Program-made: the position numbers and the translations under genes
Part shown: piece after piece, positions 1 to 11,904 of the stretch
How positions within the stretch are numbered: position 1 is the stretch's first letter
Layout of the letters: each line of letters opens with the position of its first letter
The notes under the pieces: generated by a model
Databases searched by the model: none
What the model was told of the DNA's origin: nothing
What the model saw: only the letters and a program-made list of their open reading frames with translations
Source of the DNA: Tenebrio molitor
Lineage: Eukaryota > Arthropoda > Insecta > Coleoptera > Tenebrionidae
Direction of reading: 5' to 3'
Assembly: GCF_963966145.1 (NCBI RefSeq)
Contig: NC_091053.1
Coordinates: 186,001 to 250,000 of the forward strand
Length of the DNA: 64,000 nucleotides

Positions 1-691
1 TGAAAAGTGCACTGATGAGAATTTATTTTTTTTTTAATTTGTACTTCTGACTATTAAATTGATTCCATTGTCCTCAATTTGTCGATATTTACTTCTTACC
101 TTTTTCATCGCGTTGCGGACAGCACTGATATTTAGTAGTGTTTTTTTTTGGTACAAAATTTGAAGAACATTGCAGATTTCGCGGTTATTCCATCGTTGGA
201 TGCTCAATATTGAATTTTGGTGCGTTCAGAGATTAATCATTTTTGATACGGCATTTTTTGTTCAAAAAATTTGTGGTGAAGCGGCCCGGTAGTTGTTTCT
301 AGTGACGTATGGCGTAATTTCAGCAGTTAAACATCGTTTATTCAGCGAAGAAGCAGTGGTGTAGACTCTTACAGTTCTTTTTTTAGAAGTAACCAACGAA
401 AGTTTGTCCTAGTTTCAAAGTTAGGTTCTTGCGCGCTTGACCACAAATATTTTTTTGAACTCTCGTTATTTTTTTACCTCATCGGAAAACCAAGAAGATT
501 CACTTTCGTCGTGCACTCGTGCAATAATGTAAAGATCAGAAAAACGGCGCTATGATTTATCGTAATGTTTTCAAGTTCAGTTGAAAAACTCAATTTTTTT
601 GCATTTCCCACCTGCCTGGTCCATATTTTACGGCCGTTTTGTCGTCGAACAAGATCGACATTTACTTATATCTGTCGTAATTTGATTGCAG
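1..691 (+). other. Intron / upstream sequence of Rsf1, no exon found
   Basis: This T-rich stretch ends in a good acceptor (tttgattgcag) at 691. No reading frame matches the expected Rsf1 N-terminal segment that should precede the exon at 692. It is probably the 3' part of the first coding intron. Nothing else could be supported here. Confidence 0.6.
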
Positions 692-3600
692 TGCCCCAAG
701 AATTAATCGACCTTCACATCAAACTCTTACGGAAATCGAGGAAGACCGTCTCGAACGAACGCTGGGAAAAGGCGATCATCAAATTCTGTCACGGTTTCTG
801 CGTCCAGGATGCATGGGAAATCGAACGGTTCGGTTACAAGAAAGCACGACTTTCATCCAAGCTACGTGTTCTTAAAGTAATTCAAATAAATCTGTCTGTC
901 ATATTTGCTTAAATGTATTTTTTTTGTCGACTCCAGGAACTCCTCGAGATGCAATTCGATTACAACGCCCGCTTCAAGGCGGAAATCAACAAGATGTCAG
1001 CGGAGGAGTTGCGGTCCCAGCCGTTGGGGAAGGATAAACAGGGACACGCCTACTGGTTCCAGAACGACAACAACTGTCAAATCCGTGTGTACAAGGAAGA
1101 TCCGGACGAAGAGACGTGGATTCTGGTCGCCAAGTGAGTATCAGGGCGGAGGTCCGTGGGTCATTTATTTAAATTTCATAAATAATGAAGAGTAGAATAT
1201 CGCCAACATAAGGTTGCACGAGTGTTTTTCAAATTTGCTTAATCGGTATCGTCAAAAACTGAGTTTTTGTGTGTCCAATTTTGTAATAGTGATGATGAGG
1301 TTTCGTGGCGTAGACGAAAAGTGACACTATTGTTGTCCACAGGGACAGAGAGGGTCTCGTTTCTTTGATACACGAGTTGAGCAACGGCGACTCCAAGGTC
1401 AGTTCGGAATCGGCCATCAACGAAGACGACAGCAACAGTTTAGTCGAGAAACCGATAATAGACACGGGTCAGGTGGATTCCTCCTCGTCCGATTCCAATA
1501 AGAAAATGTCTGGTGATTCAGAAAATTCCAGCGAATCGAAAGAATCATCGAAAAAAGAAGAGAACATATCACCTCAAGAAGACGCCCGTTTCGATCAAAA
1601 CGAAGAACAAGGGGAAGAAGATGAAGAACGAAAAGAAAGTAAAATAGAAGACGAGTCGGAAACGACGACTTGCAAGCGTCCCCGCGAGGACGAGGAAGAA
1701 GAGGAGGTCGTGAAAAAGACGAGGCTGGAAGTTGGAAACGAAGTCGTCGGCGAACCCGTCGAGGAACCGGTTATGCTGGTTAAGGGAGAGGGAACCGGCG
1801 CCGAGAACGAGTGCGTGAACCCCATCGTTGGGGAAGAAATCGAGGAGGAAGTGTTGTTTTTCTGCGGGGCCGGCGAGGGTGTCGATTGTCAGACGGGGAA
1901 CGAGGACAAGGCCGCGGACTCTCAACCGACCCAATCGGAAAGCGGTGATTGTAGTGGGAAAAGTACTGGTAGAGACACTAGTGACAGTGATTACGTCAGT
2001 ATTAGTGATTCGAAGAATTGCGTCAATTCTTCCGGGTCTTCTGAAGAAGTTCCTACATCCCCTGTAAAAAACCCTTACAAATTAGGTACGATAATCGACA
2101 CAAAGACTGACAATAAATTTTTTAGTACGGTTAGGAGTCCGACGAAGAAGTCCAGGTGGGATGTAGAAACGATCATCGCAAAAGACACGGTGACAACCGG
2201 TCACGTCAAAGAACTTGTCGACAAGTGGGAACAGATAAACGACGAGGAAAAAGATGCGGAACCGGCGACGACGCCGCCACCGAAAAAGTCGATGTTCTTT
2301 TTCGGCCCCGGTTGTCTACAATTCACTCCCGCCACGGTCGGTTTCGGAACAAAAGTGCCTCAGGAGAAGACGGAAGACCTGGAGGTTTTGCCTTCGAACG
2401 TCAAAGGCGACATCGGATATAGGATAGGCGATGGAGGTGAGGACAATAAGGTCGAAACCAGCGATTGTGTTCAGTCCGGCGAAAACACGGGCCCTCTAGA
2501 CAATGAAGTCGATCACCAAACACCAATAGAAGCTAGAATAGGAGATAAGTTGGAGGATGACGTGTTCCTTCCGGCCAGTGATAATCGAGAAGCAACGGAA
2601 AAAACCAAAGTTGAAGACGTCAGTGTCGTACAAGATGCTACCGGGAACAGTACAAGTGTTGATCAAGACGAACAGGATCAGGTCGAAGCGGAATTACAAG
2701 AACAACTAGTACCGGAAAGTGACTTCCGTGATGACACAATCAAAGTAAACAACGCTCTGGAGATCCCAAGTGTGACAGCGGCTTTGGTCGAATGCGAGGA
2801 GACCGAAGACACCAACAAGGAAAATTTGATGCCGGTCGAATGTGAGGCGAGCGTCAGCGCAACAAACGCCAATGAAGACAACTCTACTCCATCCAACCAT
2901 GACGAAATAATAGAGCCAGTGCCTGTAATTGAAGAAATTTGCGTCAAAAAGTACTCCTATCTTGTGGGTGAAGAAACGAAAAAATCCATTGAAGAAGCAA
3001 ACTCGAATAAAAGTGAAAATCAAGTCGCGGAGAATCATCATCGAGAAGATGGGCACTGTGTACATGGTGCCGCCGAAGCGAAGAAAGAAGTTGCGATCGC
3101 TGATGTGAAGGACGATTCGTTGAAAGCGGAAGAAAGGGAAGATGCAATAGATTTGAAAAATGATAGAGTAGGTAATGTGGAAGAGAAGGAAGCCGTGGTG
3201 GCGATAGACGAAAAAAAAGATTGTCATGATGTTGAGCACGTCATCGACGACGGTACTGTTTCGGATTACAGTCGATTACCGAAAAGCGAAGACATGAAAA
3301 GCGAGTTAAGGAGTGAAGATGTCAAGGTCCTGGTCGGTAAAAATTTGGAGCCTGCGGTCGAGTCAAAAAATGAAAATGTTGACGACAAAATAGAACAAGA
3401 CAATCAACCTCCAGTCGTAATCGAAAGTAAAGAGAATTTGGCCGACTCGAAACACGAAAGTGTCGTTGAAACGGGTGACAGTCAACCACAAATTGTAGAT
3501 GAGATTGAGGGGGAGAGGAATTCCGATGAGTTGAAAAATGAAAATGTTTCAATTGATGACGGGCAAATTGTCAAGATCGATGAGATGAAAAGTGAAAATT

Positions 3601-6600
3601 CGGAGAATTTAGAAAATGAAGATGTAGCAGAAGCAGAAAACGACGAACCTCCACACTTGGAGAAAATTAAAGAGACGGAGGTTGACTTGAAAGTCGAAGA
3701 CGACGTCGATACGGAGAACAGGGAAGCTCCAAATATTGACAAGTTCGAAGATGAGAAAAACGTAAATTTGAAGGTCGAAGAAACTGAAGCAAAGGATACA
3801 AGTATAATTAAAGATGACGTTACAAATGTGTCACATCATAACGAAGTGAAGCAGGACGAAATCATAACTAAAGAGGCTATCGTCGTTCTCAAGGAGTCGG
3901 ACAAGATAGAAGATAAGAAAATTTGCGAAAAGGAAGAAACGACGAACAACGCGATCAATAAGAGTAATCGTGGTCGGAAAAACAATTCGGATCAGGTGGC
4001 GGCGGACAAACCGAGGATTTTCACTAGACGGACGCGTGCGTCAAAACTTGAAGAACCCGAAGAGAAGCCAGAAGAATTGATGTTGCTGCAGCCACCGCGA
4101 AGAGGACGCTCTCGAGTCATGCAGAAGACTGAAAAAGAAGAATCTCCGGAAGGAGATTCCAGCAAGAAGATGAAAATGTCAAACGAAGAAGTTCAAGAAG
4201 AGGATGGTGCGAAGAAGCCGACTCGGAGTAAGAAGGAGACGAACGAAATCGAAGAGGTTAACAAGCAAGAAACAACGGACGCGTCTCCCGTATCGGTCAC
4301 CTCTCCAAATGCCGCTGAAACGGTGTTGGTGGAGAGCAGCAGCAGCAGTGACATCGTAGAGCTTCCCGATAACGATCCTCTGGCCGAGTCGGAGGAAGAA
4401 GCTAAACAAAAGGAAAACCCAATGTCGTTGTCGAGTTTTTCTTTGGACTTCAACGAATCTCCGACTCCCACCCCTCCATTGACGAGGAGTGGTCTGCGAA
4501 AAAGAGGACACGAGAGTCCGCCCAATTCAGAAGAAGTCGAAGAAACGGCGGGGAAGCGCCAGAAGATGAAGACCAAACGTGCAGTCGACGTCAAACTCAG
4601 GAAGAGCATAGAAGAACAGAAAAAACAAGAATTGATCAGCAGCGACGACGACAACAAAAACGAACAAACTGAAGACAAAAGCGGAAAGAAAAAGTACAAG
4701 AAGGTCGACCAGGCGAAGAACGAAGAAGCGGTAGTGGTAAGTAGCGATGCCGAGAGAGAAGCAGAGGAAGCCAGTCAGAAGAAGAAGAAGCTGAACAAGA
4801 ACAGTGAGTAGGAGAGCGTACGGTGTCGGTCAGTTTGTAATTTGCGAATGTTTTAGAGAGGTTGTTGTCGAGTCTGGGAATAGATCCGGACAAACCGTTG
4901 GGTTTCGCAGAGGAGACGACGATCGGGGTGCGACAGTCCAGGAGGATAGCGCAGCTGAAGATAAAGGAGGAAGCCGAAAGAAGAAAATTGGAGGAAGAGA
5001 TAGTGCAAGATACCCACAAGAAAAAGAAATCGAAGAAATCCGAGGACAAGGTGAATAACGTGAACGTTTCAGCTCGACATCGAACTTGGTGTTGTTGTTG
5101 TAGGACTACAAGGTCGACAAGAAGAAGCTGAAGAACGACGTCGATGACGACGATGCGGGAGAAGATGACAGTGCCGATTCGAAGAAGCGCAAAAAGAAAA
5201 AGAAGAAACACAGGAAGTTGTTTGACGAGTTCAATCCTTGGAGGTCGAGCAGCGACTCCAGCAGTACGGACGAAGAAGAAGAAGAAGAAATCGCCGAAGA
5301 GTCGGACGACGAAGTACTGCAGTACGTGTCCGACCACGAATTTTCGCCTGAAAGCGACATGGAAGCAGATGGAGAGGCTCTGCCGCTGAAGAGGGCTCGG
5401 ACTGCGCGGAAAGGTGAGTCGGAATATAGTTCTGACGAGACTCGGTGACATTGAAAAAATGCGGAATGCGTGTTTTCAGAGTCGGACGTCGAAGAAGTTG
5501 ATGATTGTCCGTGTCAGAAGTGCGGCAAATCGGACCACCCGGAGTGGATCCTGCTTTGCGATCGTTGCGACAACGGTTGGCACTGCTCGTGTCTGAGACC
5601 TCCTCTTCTCGTCATTCCGGAGGGCGATTGGTTCTGTCCCCCGTGCCAACACTCCACGCTCCTGAAGAAGCTCCAAGAAAAACTCAAAGAGTACGACAAG
5701 AAGTTGAGCAAGAAAGAGATAGAAGACCGACGGAAACAGCGATTGGCGTACGTCGGTATCAGCTTAAACAGCGTCTTGCCGACCAAGGAGACGGAGAACA
5801 TCAAGAAGCGCAGACTCGGCACCAAGCAGGAAGACGATGACGAAGAGGTGGACGATGAAGAGACCAGCAGTGAGGAATCGGAGTCGGGTTCGGGCAGCGG
5901 TTCGGGATCGGAGTCGGGAAGCGAGTCCGACGAACCGATCTATCAGCTGAGACAAAGACGGCAAGCTCACAGTTACAGATTCAACGACTACGACGACTTG
6001 ATAAATTCGGCAATTCAAGATGAGATGGAGGCGGTGAAGGGGGCGGGAAATCAGGGTCGGGGAAAGGACATAGCGACCATAGTGAATGCCGAAAAAGAAG
6101 AAGAGAGAAAGAAGGAATCGGAGGTCGCTGTCGCGGAAGAATGCGAAGAGGAACCTCTACCGCCAGTGGTGCCGGTCCAGGAGAAGGACAAAGAAGCGAA
6201 GCCGCTCTACTCGGACGACGAACCCGTGCAAGGTATCCGCAAGAAGATCATCGGAAGGAAAAAACACAGAAAGTTGAATTCGTTGGACATAAGCAGCGCC
6301 GACGATTCCGATTCTGACGAGGATTTCAAGGGGACGAGTAGCGAATCCGACGACGACTTCGAGGAGGATCTGGGAAGCGAAGACAGCGAGGTTTTGGAGA
6401 GCGGTCGAGGTAGAAGGAAGGGCAATGATCCGGTCAGGAGGTCGACGCGTGCGAGGACGTCGCGGTACGACGCCGACTTCAGTAAGTTGCATTTTATGTC
6501 GATCACGCTATAAGTCACCGTCGATTTGTTGTTGATTGTCTGTTGCAGTCGACGACGGAGACAGTGAAGACGAGGACGATGCACCTCGACGGAAGAAGAA

Positions 6601-8998
6601 ACGCTCGATTTGGGACGAGTCCGAATCGGAAGAGAGCGACCGTTCTTGGGGTCGCAGGCGACGGAAACCTGCCAGCAGACAGAAGAAGGCGGCTGCCACC
6701 ACCACCAAGAAGAAGAAGACGAAGAAAAAGAAAAAGAACGACGACTCGGACGCGGAGGTGTACAAAAAGAAGAAACCTAAGATCAAATTCGGTTTGGACG
6801 GTGAAGACGAGGGTCCAGGACGAAGAACACGAGGCAAGAAGATCAACTACGTCGATGCACTTGGTTCGGACAGTGACGAGGACAGAGTCAAGAGACCTCC
6901 CCCGAGGATAGAGAGCGAAGAGGAGTACGTCGCCAACGAAGACGAAGAGATCGACGAAGACGACAAGATCACCGACGAAGAAGAGGCCGATTCGGGTGAA
7001 GAAAATGTGAATCCGAAACCTCCCAAAGTGCACATCCAGTCGTACACCGACGCCAGATTCACTCAATTGTTACCTGAAGGAATCCCTTCGTCCAGGAGTC
7101 AACTGATGCGAGAGGAAGACGGCGAGGACGAACCGAATCCGATCGATCAAATCAACAGGAACGTCGAGATGATGGACGAGAACGAGATGGAGAAAATGAT
7201 GGAGGAGGAAGAGTACGCCAACAAACAGTTGCAGTTGGTGGCGCTGCAGCTCGAGAAGGAAAAACGAAGGAAGGAAAGAGAAGCGAAGAAACTGGAAGGT
7301 GTGCTGCCGATGCAGATGCCCCAACAGCAAGATTTGAAAAAGAGGCCGAAAAAAAAGGAACATTTCCAATTCAGCGGACCGATGCAAGAACCCCTGGTCG
7401 GTAATGTCGACAACTTGATCATCAATTCGGAGAATAACGACGAGCTGTCGGAACCGCCGGGAGTGTCGTTGCCGATGTTTGCCGAATTGGGCACAGCCGG
7501 AGAGGGCTTGGACGATCCACAGAAGAAACGCAGAGGTAACAATTGTTGGTCGAGCGTGTCGATTGGATTTACTCAATTTTCAGGTGCAGCGAGGAACAAG
7601 AAAAGTCTGGAGGAGGCGGTCGCCAACCTGGGCTCGGTCAGACAACAGGAATCGACGGCGTTCATGGCGATGGCTGCCGCCAACAAGACCCTTCCGACCG
7701 ACCTGTCCGGTCAAGAAAGCAACATCGAGATCGCCGCTCCTCCGCAACCGTTCTCTCAGAGTCAACCGACTCCGTCTGTGATTACCAGGATGTTGCAGAG
7801 CAAGCCTGGACAACCGGGTTATCCGATCGGTACGATACGACCCAAGCAGTTCGCCGCGATGGCCGACAGGGACGAGGAAGTGCACCACGCCATGTCGCCG
7901 TCGCCGGCCCACCTCGGACAGTACATCCAAGGTGAGAGTCGATCACGAAAAACAAAATATTTTGACAGTTACATGCTATACTATTTTTTTGCATATCGTA
8001 ATGAAAGTGGCACTTTTTACACGAAAAATCGTAGTGAAAGTGGTACTTTTTGCATCATTTTATTCCATCTCCTTGGAGATGATTGTCAAAGCATACCAAT
8101 TTTTTTTTTTTTTTAAATTTTTCATAAATCCTTTTAGACCAAATTTCTCAACTTTTTTCTATATGAAAATAGTATGTGCAATAGGTTATGAAAGTCTCTT
8201 TTTTTCACTTATTTGCTACGCCCTCGTTAATCAATCTGCAAATTCGTGAAAAAAAGTATGACTTTCATAATTAGTTGTACAAATAACTATTTCAAGGTTG
8301 GTAGAACTAGAACTGTATAGTTTGCGTTTAACCGATGGGGGAACAACACTTTCCATTGCTTTTTTTTTGGTATTTCAGGTGCCACCATACGACCGCAGGT
8401 GTCCAGCCCTTACCGGCAGCTGCCGCCGAACATGAACCACTATCCGCGCAGCGCCGCCGCCCCTCCCCAGCCACACCAGATCCGCAATCCTTCCCCTCTC
8501 ATGTACCACTCCCACCGGCCCATGGACCCGTCGCCTTCGGGCGGCGGCACGATCAGTATAGCCGATCACAACTCGCCCGCGCGCGTCGTCTCGCCGGCTT
8601 CGAGCAGCCCGGGAAGCAACAAGAACGAGACGCCGCCCCCGCCGTACACGCGACCGCCTCCTGTCCAGAGATTCCCGATGATAAGCACGACGAGCGCCGG
8701 ACCGCGACACATTCACATGGTGGCACCACCCCACTTGCAGCCGCCCAGGCCTAACTTGTCGCCGTACCATCCCAGCATGCCCCCCGCCTACCACTACGGA
8801 CAGTTCGGTCAGCCGGAGGAGGCGCTGCCGCCCACCGTCTATCAGAATTCGCCTTATTCGGAGCAGTTCGCGAACGAGGGTCAGGTGAACCCGTCCGAGA
8901 ACAGTAACAGTAAGTCGTTCGACGAGGAGTCGGGGGGTGAGTTCGGGGGATTGGTGTCGTACTTTTCGAGTCAACGAGAAGATGATTTGGAATCATAA
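692..8998 (+). CDS. Rsf1: Rsf1, remodeling and spacing factor 1 (5' partial)
   Basis: Nuclear histone-binding subunit of the RSF (Rsf1-ISWI) nucleosome-assembly and remodelling complex. Coding exons: 692-876, 937-1133, 1343-4803, 4857-5050, 5104-5413, 5480-6481, 6549-7535, 7584-7931, 8379-8998. All join in frame with GT-AG borders to give at least 2,433 aa and a TAA stop. The N-terminal part (residues about 1-145) matches the conserved Rsf1 WHIM-like region, with PQELIDLHIKLLRK, then QFDYNARFK and QPLGKDKQGHAYWFQ. A C4HC3 PHD finger lies at about 1458-1506 (Cys1460, 1463, 1475, 1478, His1483, Cys1486, 1501, 1504), followed by the family motif GRGKDIATI. The 3.46-kb third exon is acidic, Lys/Glu/Ser-rich and probably disordered. 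The C terminus is Pro/His-rich and ends with a short SYFSSQREDDLES segment. The exon at 692 begins inside a codon, so the start codon lies upstream, probably outside the window. Identity is seen in domain order and motifs; the complex membership is family knowledge. Confidence 0.93.
5501..5650 (+). other. Rsf1: PHD zinc finger of Rsf1 (coding sub-feature)
   Basis: The stretch beginning DDCPCQKCGKSDHPEW and ending with WFCPPCQH carries all eight zinc ligands of a PHD finger with normal spacing (C-X2-C-X11-C-X2-C-X4-H-X2-C-X14-C-X2-C). Rsf1-type PHD fingers bind histone tails. The finger is uninterrupted inside the exon 5480-6481. Confidence 0.93.
7536..7583 (+). other. 48-nt stop-free in-frame intron of Rsf1
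   Basis: The donor (cagag|gtaaca) and acceptor (ttttcag|gtgc) bound a 48-nt interval that is a multiple of three with no stop in the Rsf1 frame. Retention would add 16 residues, beginning NNCWSSVSIGFTQF. The inserted composition (Cys, Trp, Phe) differs from the charged flanks, which favours removal as an intron. Confidence 0.7.
7932..8378 (+). other. Last Rsf1 intron with a 33-bp tandem duplication
   Basis: This 447-nt intron is the longest fully contained intron of the gene. It contains two adjacent 33-bp units (7995-8027 and 8028-8060) that both begin atcgtaRtgaaagtgg and then diverge. Otherwise it is AT-rich, with poly-T tracts. Confidence 0.7.
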
Positions 8999-9051
8999 TG
9001 GACATCGTGTACGGATGTAATTCACTTCATCTACTCCTGTAGCCATATTCT

Positions 9052-9057
9052 ATTAAA
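9052..9057 (+). terminator. Likely poly(A) signal of Rsf1 (ATTAAA)
   Basis: An ATTAAA hexamer lies 54 nt after the Rsf1 stop codon in AT-rich DNA. Further AT-rich sequence continues to about 9260, so a more distal site is possible. The cleavage site cannot be seen directly. Confidence 0.45.
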
Positions 9058-9264
9058 TTATTGAGATTTGTATAACATTTGGTACACCTACTTGTGGATT
9101 TTAGTGGGGTTTTATATCATCTTTTTTTTTTCGATTCTAAGAATTAAATTATATTTATAATGTACAGAAATTAGTTCTAATTTTTATATTAATATAAAAT
9201 AGATGTGTAAATATTTGTACATAAAATATAACTAGACAATTTAAATAATGCTAGTATTACTATA

Positions 9265-9651
9265 CAGGGTGTTAGTAAATGGTTGGGAATACATTTCAGG
9301 GTGAATTCCTTACGAAAAATGTGGCTTAAAACCTAAATAAAGTTTTTCGTTAAAATGAGTAGTTTTCTAAAAAAAAAAATGGAGAGTTTCTCTAATTAGT
9401 TCATTTGTCTGCATAAAATCGCATTAGTTTTGATTTTTTTTTTTTAATCCAACGTTCCACATTTAAATTTTTTCCTTAAACCATTATTATTTCGCAGTAT
9501 TTAAAAAAAAACGAATATGCCAGAATACATTTCTTTTTATTTTTTTGAGAAAACTACTCATTTTAACGAAAAACTTTATTTAGGTTTTAAGCCACATTTT
9601 TCATAAGGAATTCACCCCGAAATTTATTCCCAACCATTTACTAACACCCTG
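9265..9651. mobile_element. MITE, 387 bp, CAGGGTGTTAG ends, long arms
   Basis: The two ends are inverted copies over about 106 bp (9265-9370 and 9546-9651) with only about four mismatches. Both start CAGGGTGTTAGTAAATGG and both are flanked by TA (9263-9264, 9652-9653), the Tc1/mariner-type target duplication. There is no coding capacity. It lies just downstream of Rsf1, between the two convergent genes. Confidence 0.9.
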
Positions 9652-9653
9652 TA

Positions 9654-10927
9654 TTATGATATTCAGAATGGGTGTTTTAATGTGATGTGTATATTCCTTA
9701 CGTAGTGTATACAAGGAGTTAATGCATTTTTACATAAAGCTTATAATTTATTTAAAACGTTTAGCCTACATTTTAGCAACAAAAATTTTTTTTCCTGTAC
9801 ACCGCGATTTCCCGCCAAAAAAACGTCCAAATTTTGACATATCTCATGCGCAGCCCACCGGATTCGAGCTCCAACAATCAACAGCGAGATTTGGTTTACG
9901 GAAACATTGTGAGAAGATTTTGGCGGGAAAACCGCACTCCACCATAAGGTCAGTTCGAAATGTAAACGATCAGTTACTTCTTTCTTATTTTCGTCGAATT
10001 GTAAGCACTCGAAGAGAATTAAATTGAGACTTTGGTTTATTGTTATTACTTGTGGGTAGCTTTTTATCGAATGATTTTCTAAAAATTGTTCATTGTTTGT
10101 AAAAGGACTTGATATACACGATTATGGTTCTAAAATGCTTTTTTATTGCTACCCCCGAAAACGCACCTCCATGGAATGAAGTAATAATAATGGAACCCAC
10201 CGATATAAAATATTTTATTGTTACATCAAATTCAAACATACATATGAAAAACATATGTTAACAATAACGTGTAAGTTCTAACTAACGAATTCATAACAAT
10301 TGCACGGGTGTGCTGTCTTCATTATACATCAACTCAACTGCGAAAGTGGGAAGCGTTATTATAAAAATATGTGTAACTAGTCAGAAACAAAATGTCAACA
10401 CTATACATTTATTTATCTATGCTATTTCACAGTCTACTGTAACACGAATCGAAAGGATAATGCGGGCGGTTGTGCGGTCGTCTTTGAACGTGAAAGGCGT
10501 TCCGTTCGTGTCGCTAGATTTCCACCACTACATTATCCGATTGACCGACCTATCGAAGTCTAACTACAAAAATAATCGTTCTGTGGGCGCCAAACAAGAC
10601 TTTGCAAAAACTCGAATCGGGGCACGTTACGTTTCAAGATATAAAAATGTCCGGTTTGGAAGGTATTAAAGTGAAAAGTTTACAAATTCAGCAGTAACAA
10701 CAATTTACACGTTAATTGAGCCCGATCGGCGCCGTGAAATGGAAGCTGTACGTACGTACACTAGCGCCACCGTCCTCGTAGCGGTTGTCAATGTAAAAGT
10801 ACGTCGTCGGTACGTCCTAGTCGGTGCAACATGCAACGGTGATCTATCTACAGGTGGAGGAAGGACGGGGTGGAAAAAAAAATAGACGGTCAAGACACGA
10901 AACGACAAATAAAAATCGTAAGAATAA
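9654..10927. other. Intergenic region between the Rsf1 and RhoGEF 3' ends
   Basis: No supported gene. It holds an inverted pair of E2F-like sites (TTTCCCGCC at 9808-9816 and GGCGGGAAA at 9922-9930) and, 20 nt further on, an arthropod initiator-like TCAGTT (9950-9955). A reverse-strand AATAAA (10219-10214) could be a distal poly(A) signal for the RhoGEF gene. Open frames here show no recognisable protein. Confidence 0.5.
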
Positions 10928-10933
10928 TTTATT
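10928..10933 (-). terminator. Candidate poly(A) signal of the RhoGEF gene (AATAAA)
   Basis: On the minus strand, AATAAA lies about 525 nt after the RhoGEF stop codon at 11459. A second AATAAA at 10219-10214 is an alternative. Positions 10934-11458 would then be 3' UTR; no coding sequence was recognised in it. Confidence 0.4.
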
Positions 10934-11458
10934 GGAAAATGCTACAGTGGACACAAAAATAAAAAATAAAACCGGAATACACATAACACGTCACGTACGT
11001 AGAACAGTGATTGGTCCATAGACATGTCGATTTTGAGTGCGAGTCGTCAACTCCGCGCGCTTTTCTAAAAATTTTCCCTAATACCCTGTGCGATATCGAA
11101 GTGTTTTGCAGTTTGTGCGTAATTTCCAGTGTGTGTCGAGATTGCAAAGTGATGCATCAGTCGTCAGTATCGATAGTCAACGAATAAAACAAGAATAGGA
11201 AACGAGACCTCGGTTATATGTACAGTTAGGCCTTAATTTAATTCACGTCGTATAGCACAGCACGTTCGGCAGTAGCCTTGTATCACTAAGGGGTTTGTTA
11301 CAGTATTATGTACACAAATATTGACTGGAAACTGTTGGCCGTGGCCGCCCCCGCGTCGTCGGAGCTCGCCGCTTCTGCGATTTTTGGCACTCGAGATCGG
11401 TTTCGGTTGAGCGGAGACTTCAACGACGCGGCCGCGTCTACAGCAAAGTGGTCTTGTC

Positions 11459-11904
11459 TCAGGAAACGTCGCGCGATTGGTGGCGAGACTTCTTGTGGCC
11501 ACCGAAGGTGAACCAGGTGCCCACTTTCCTGCCCAGCGAATTTGAGTTGGTGCTCAGCTGGAGGGTGGAACCCATGTAAGTCGGAGTGCGTTTGTAGTTC
11601 TTGCCGGCTGAGGGCGACACTAACGTTACTGGCGCCTCCGCCGTCCACCGTTTACCCTGCTCACCTCTGGGCTTCCTGGGGGGACGCCGCTGACAGCGCG
11701 CCGCTACCTTGGCCAGCTGCTTCGCGGAAGGGGGGAACTCGAGACCGTCGTCTTTGTCCTGGGCGACCAGCTTGCGCTCCTCTGCGAACGCCTGGAGCCA
11801 CCGCTGCTTGTCCGAGGAGGAACGGCAGCAGAAGAGAAGCCACTTGTCCCGGACGCAGCTGTACAGTTTGATCGCGTGCCTCACGCTAACTCCCAAGTGA
11901 CCGT
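11459..11904 (-). CDS. RhoGEF3: RhoGEF exon k, PH end, C-terminal tail and stop
   Basis: 446 nt with acceptor cgttccag. It encodes DGHLGVSVRHAIKLYS, then KQRWLQAFAEERKLVAQDK (the C-terminal PH helix), a basic tail and a stop. The preceding 57-nt intron is stop-free and in frame. Confidence 0.9.

Noticed and set aside
565..912. 115-codon open frame starting with ATG at 565
   Set aside because: Only the part from 692 is Rsf1-like. The preceding residues are not conserved, and a good splice acceptor ends at 691, so the ATG at 565 is intronic.
1569..8974. Many long minus-strand open frames under Rsf1 (for example 4636-5451 and 8375-8974)
   Set aside because: They are antisense shadows of a biased, GA-rich coding sequence and encode low-complexity Phe/Ser/Arg products with no family resemblance.
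10310..10669. 119-codon plus-strand frame between the two genes
   Set aside because: No recognisable domain, no good start context, and it lies in the likely 3' UTR or intergenic region.
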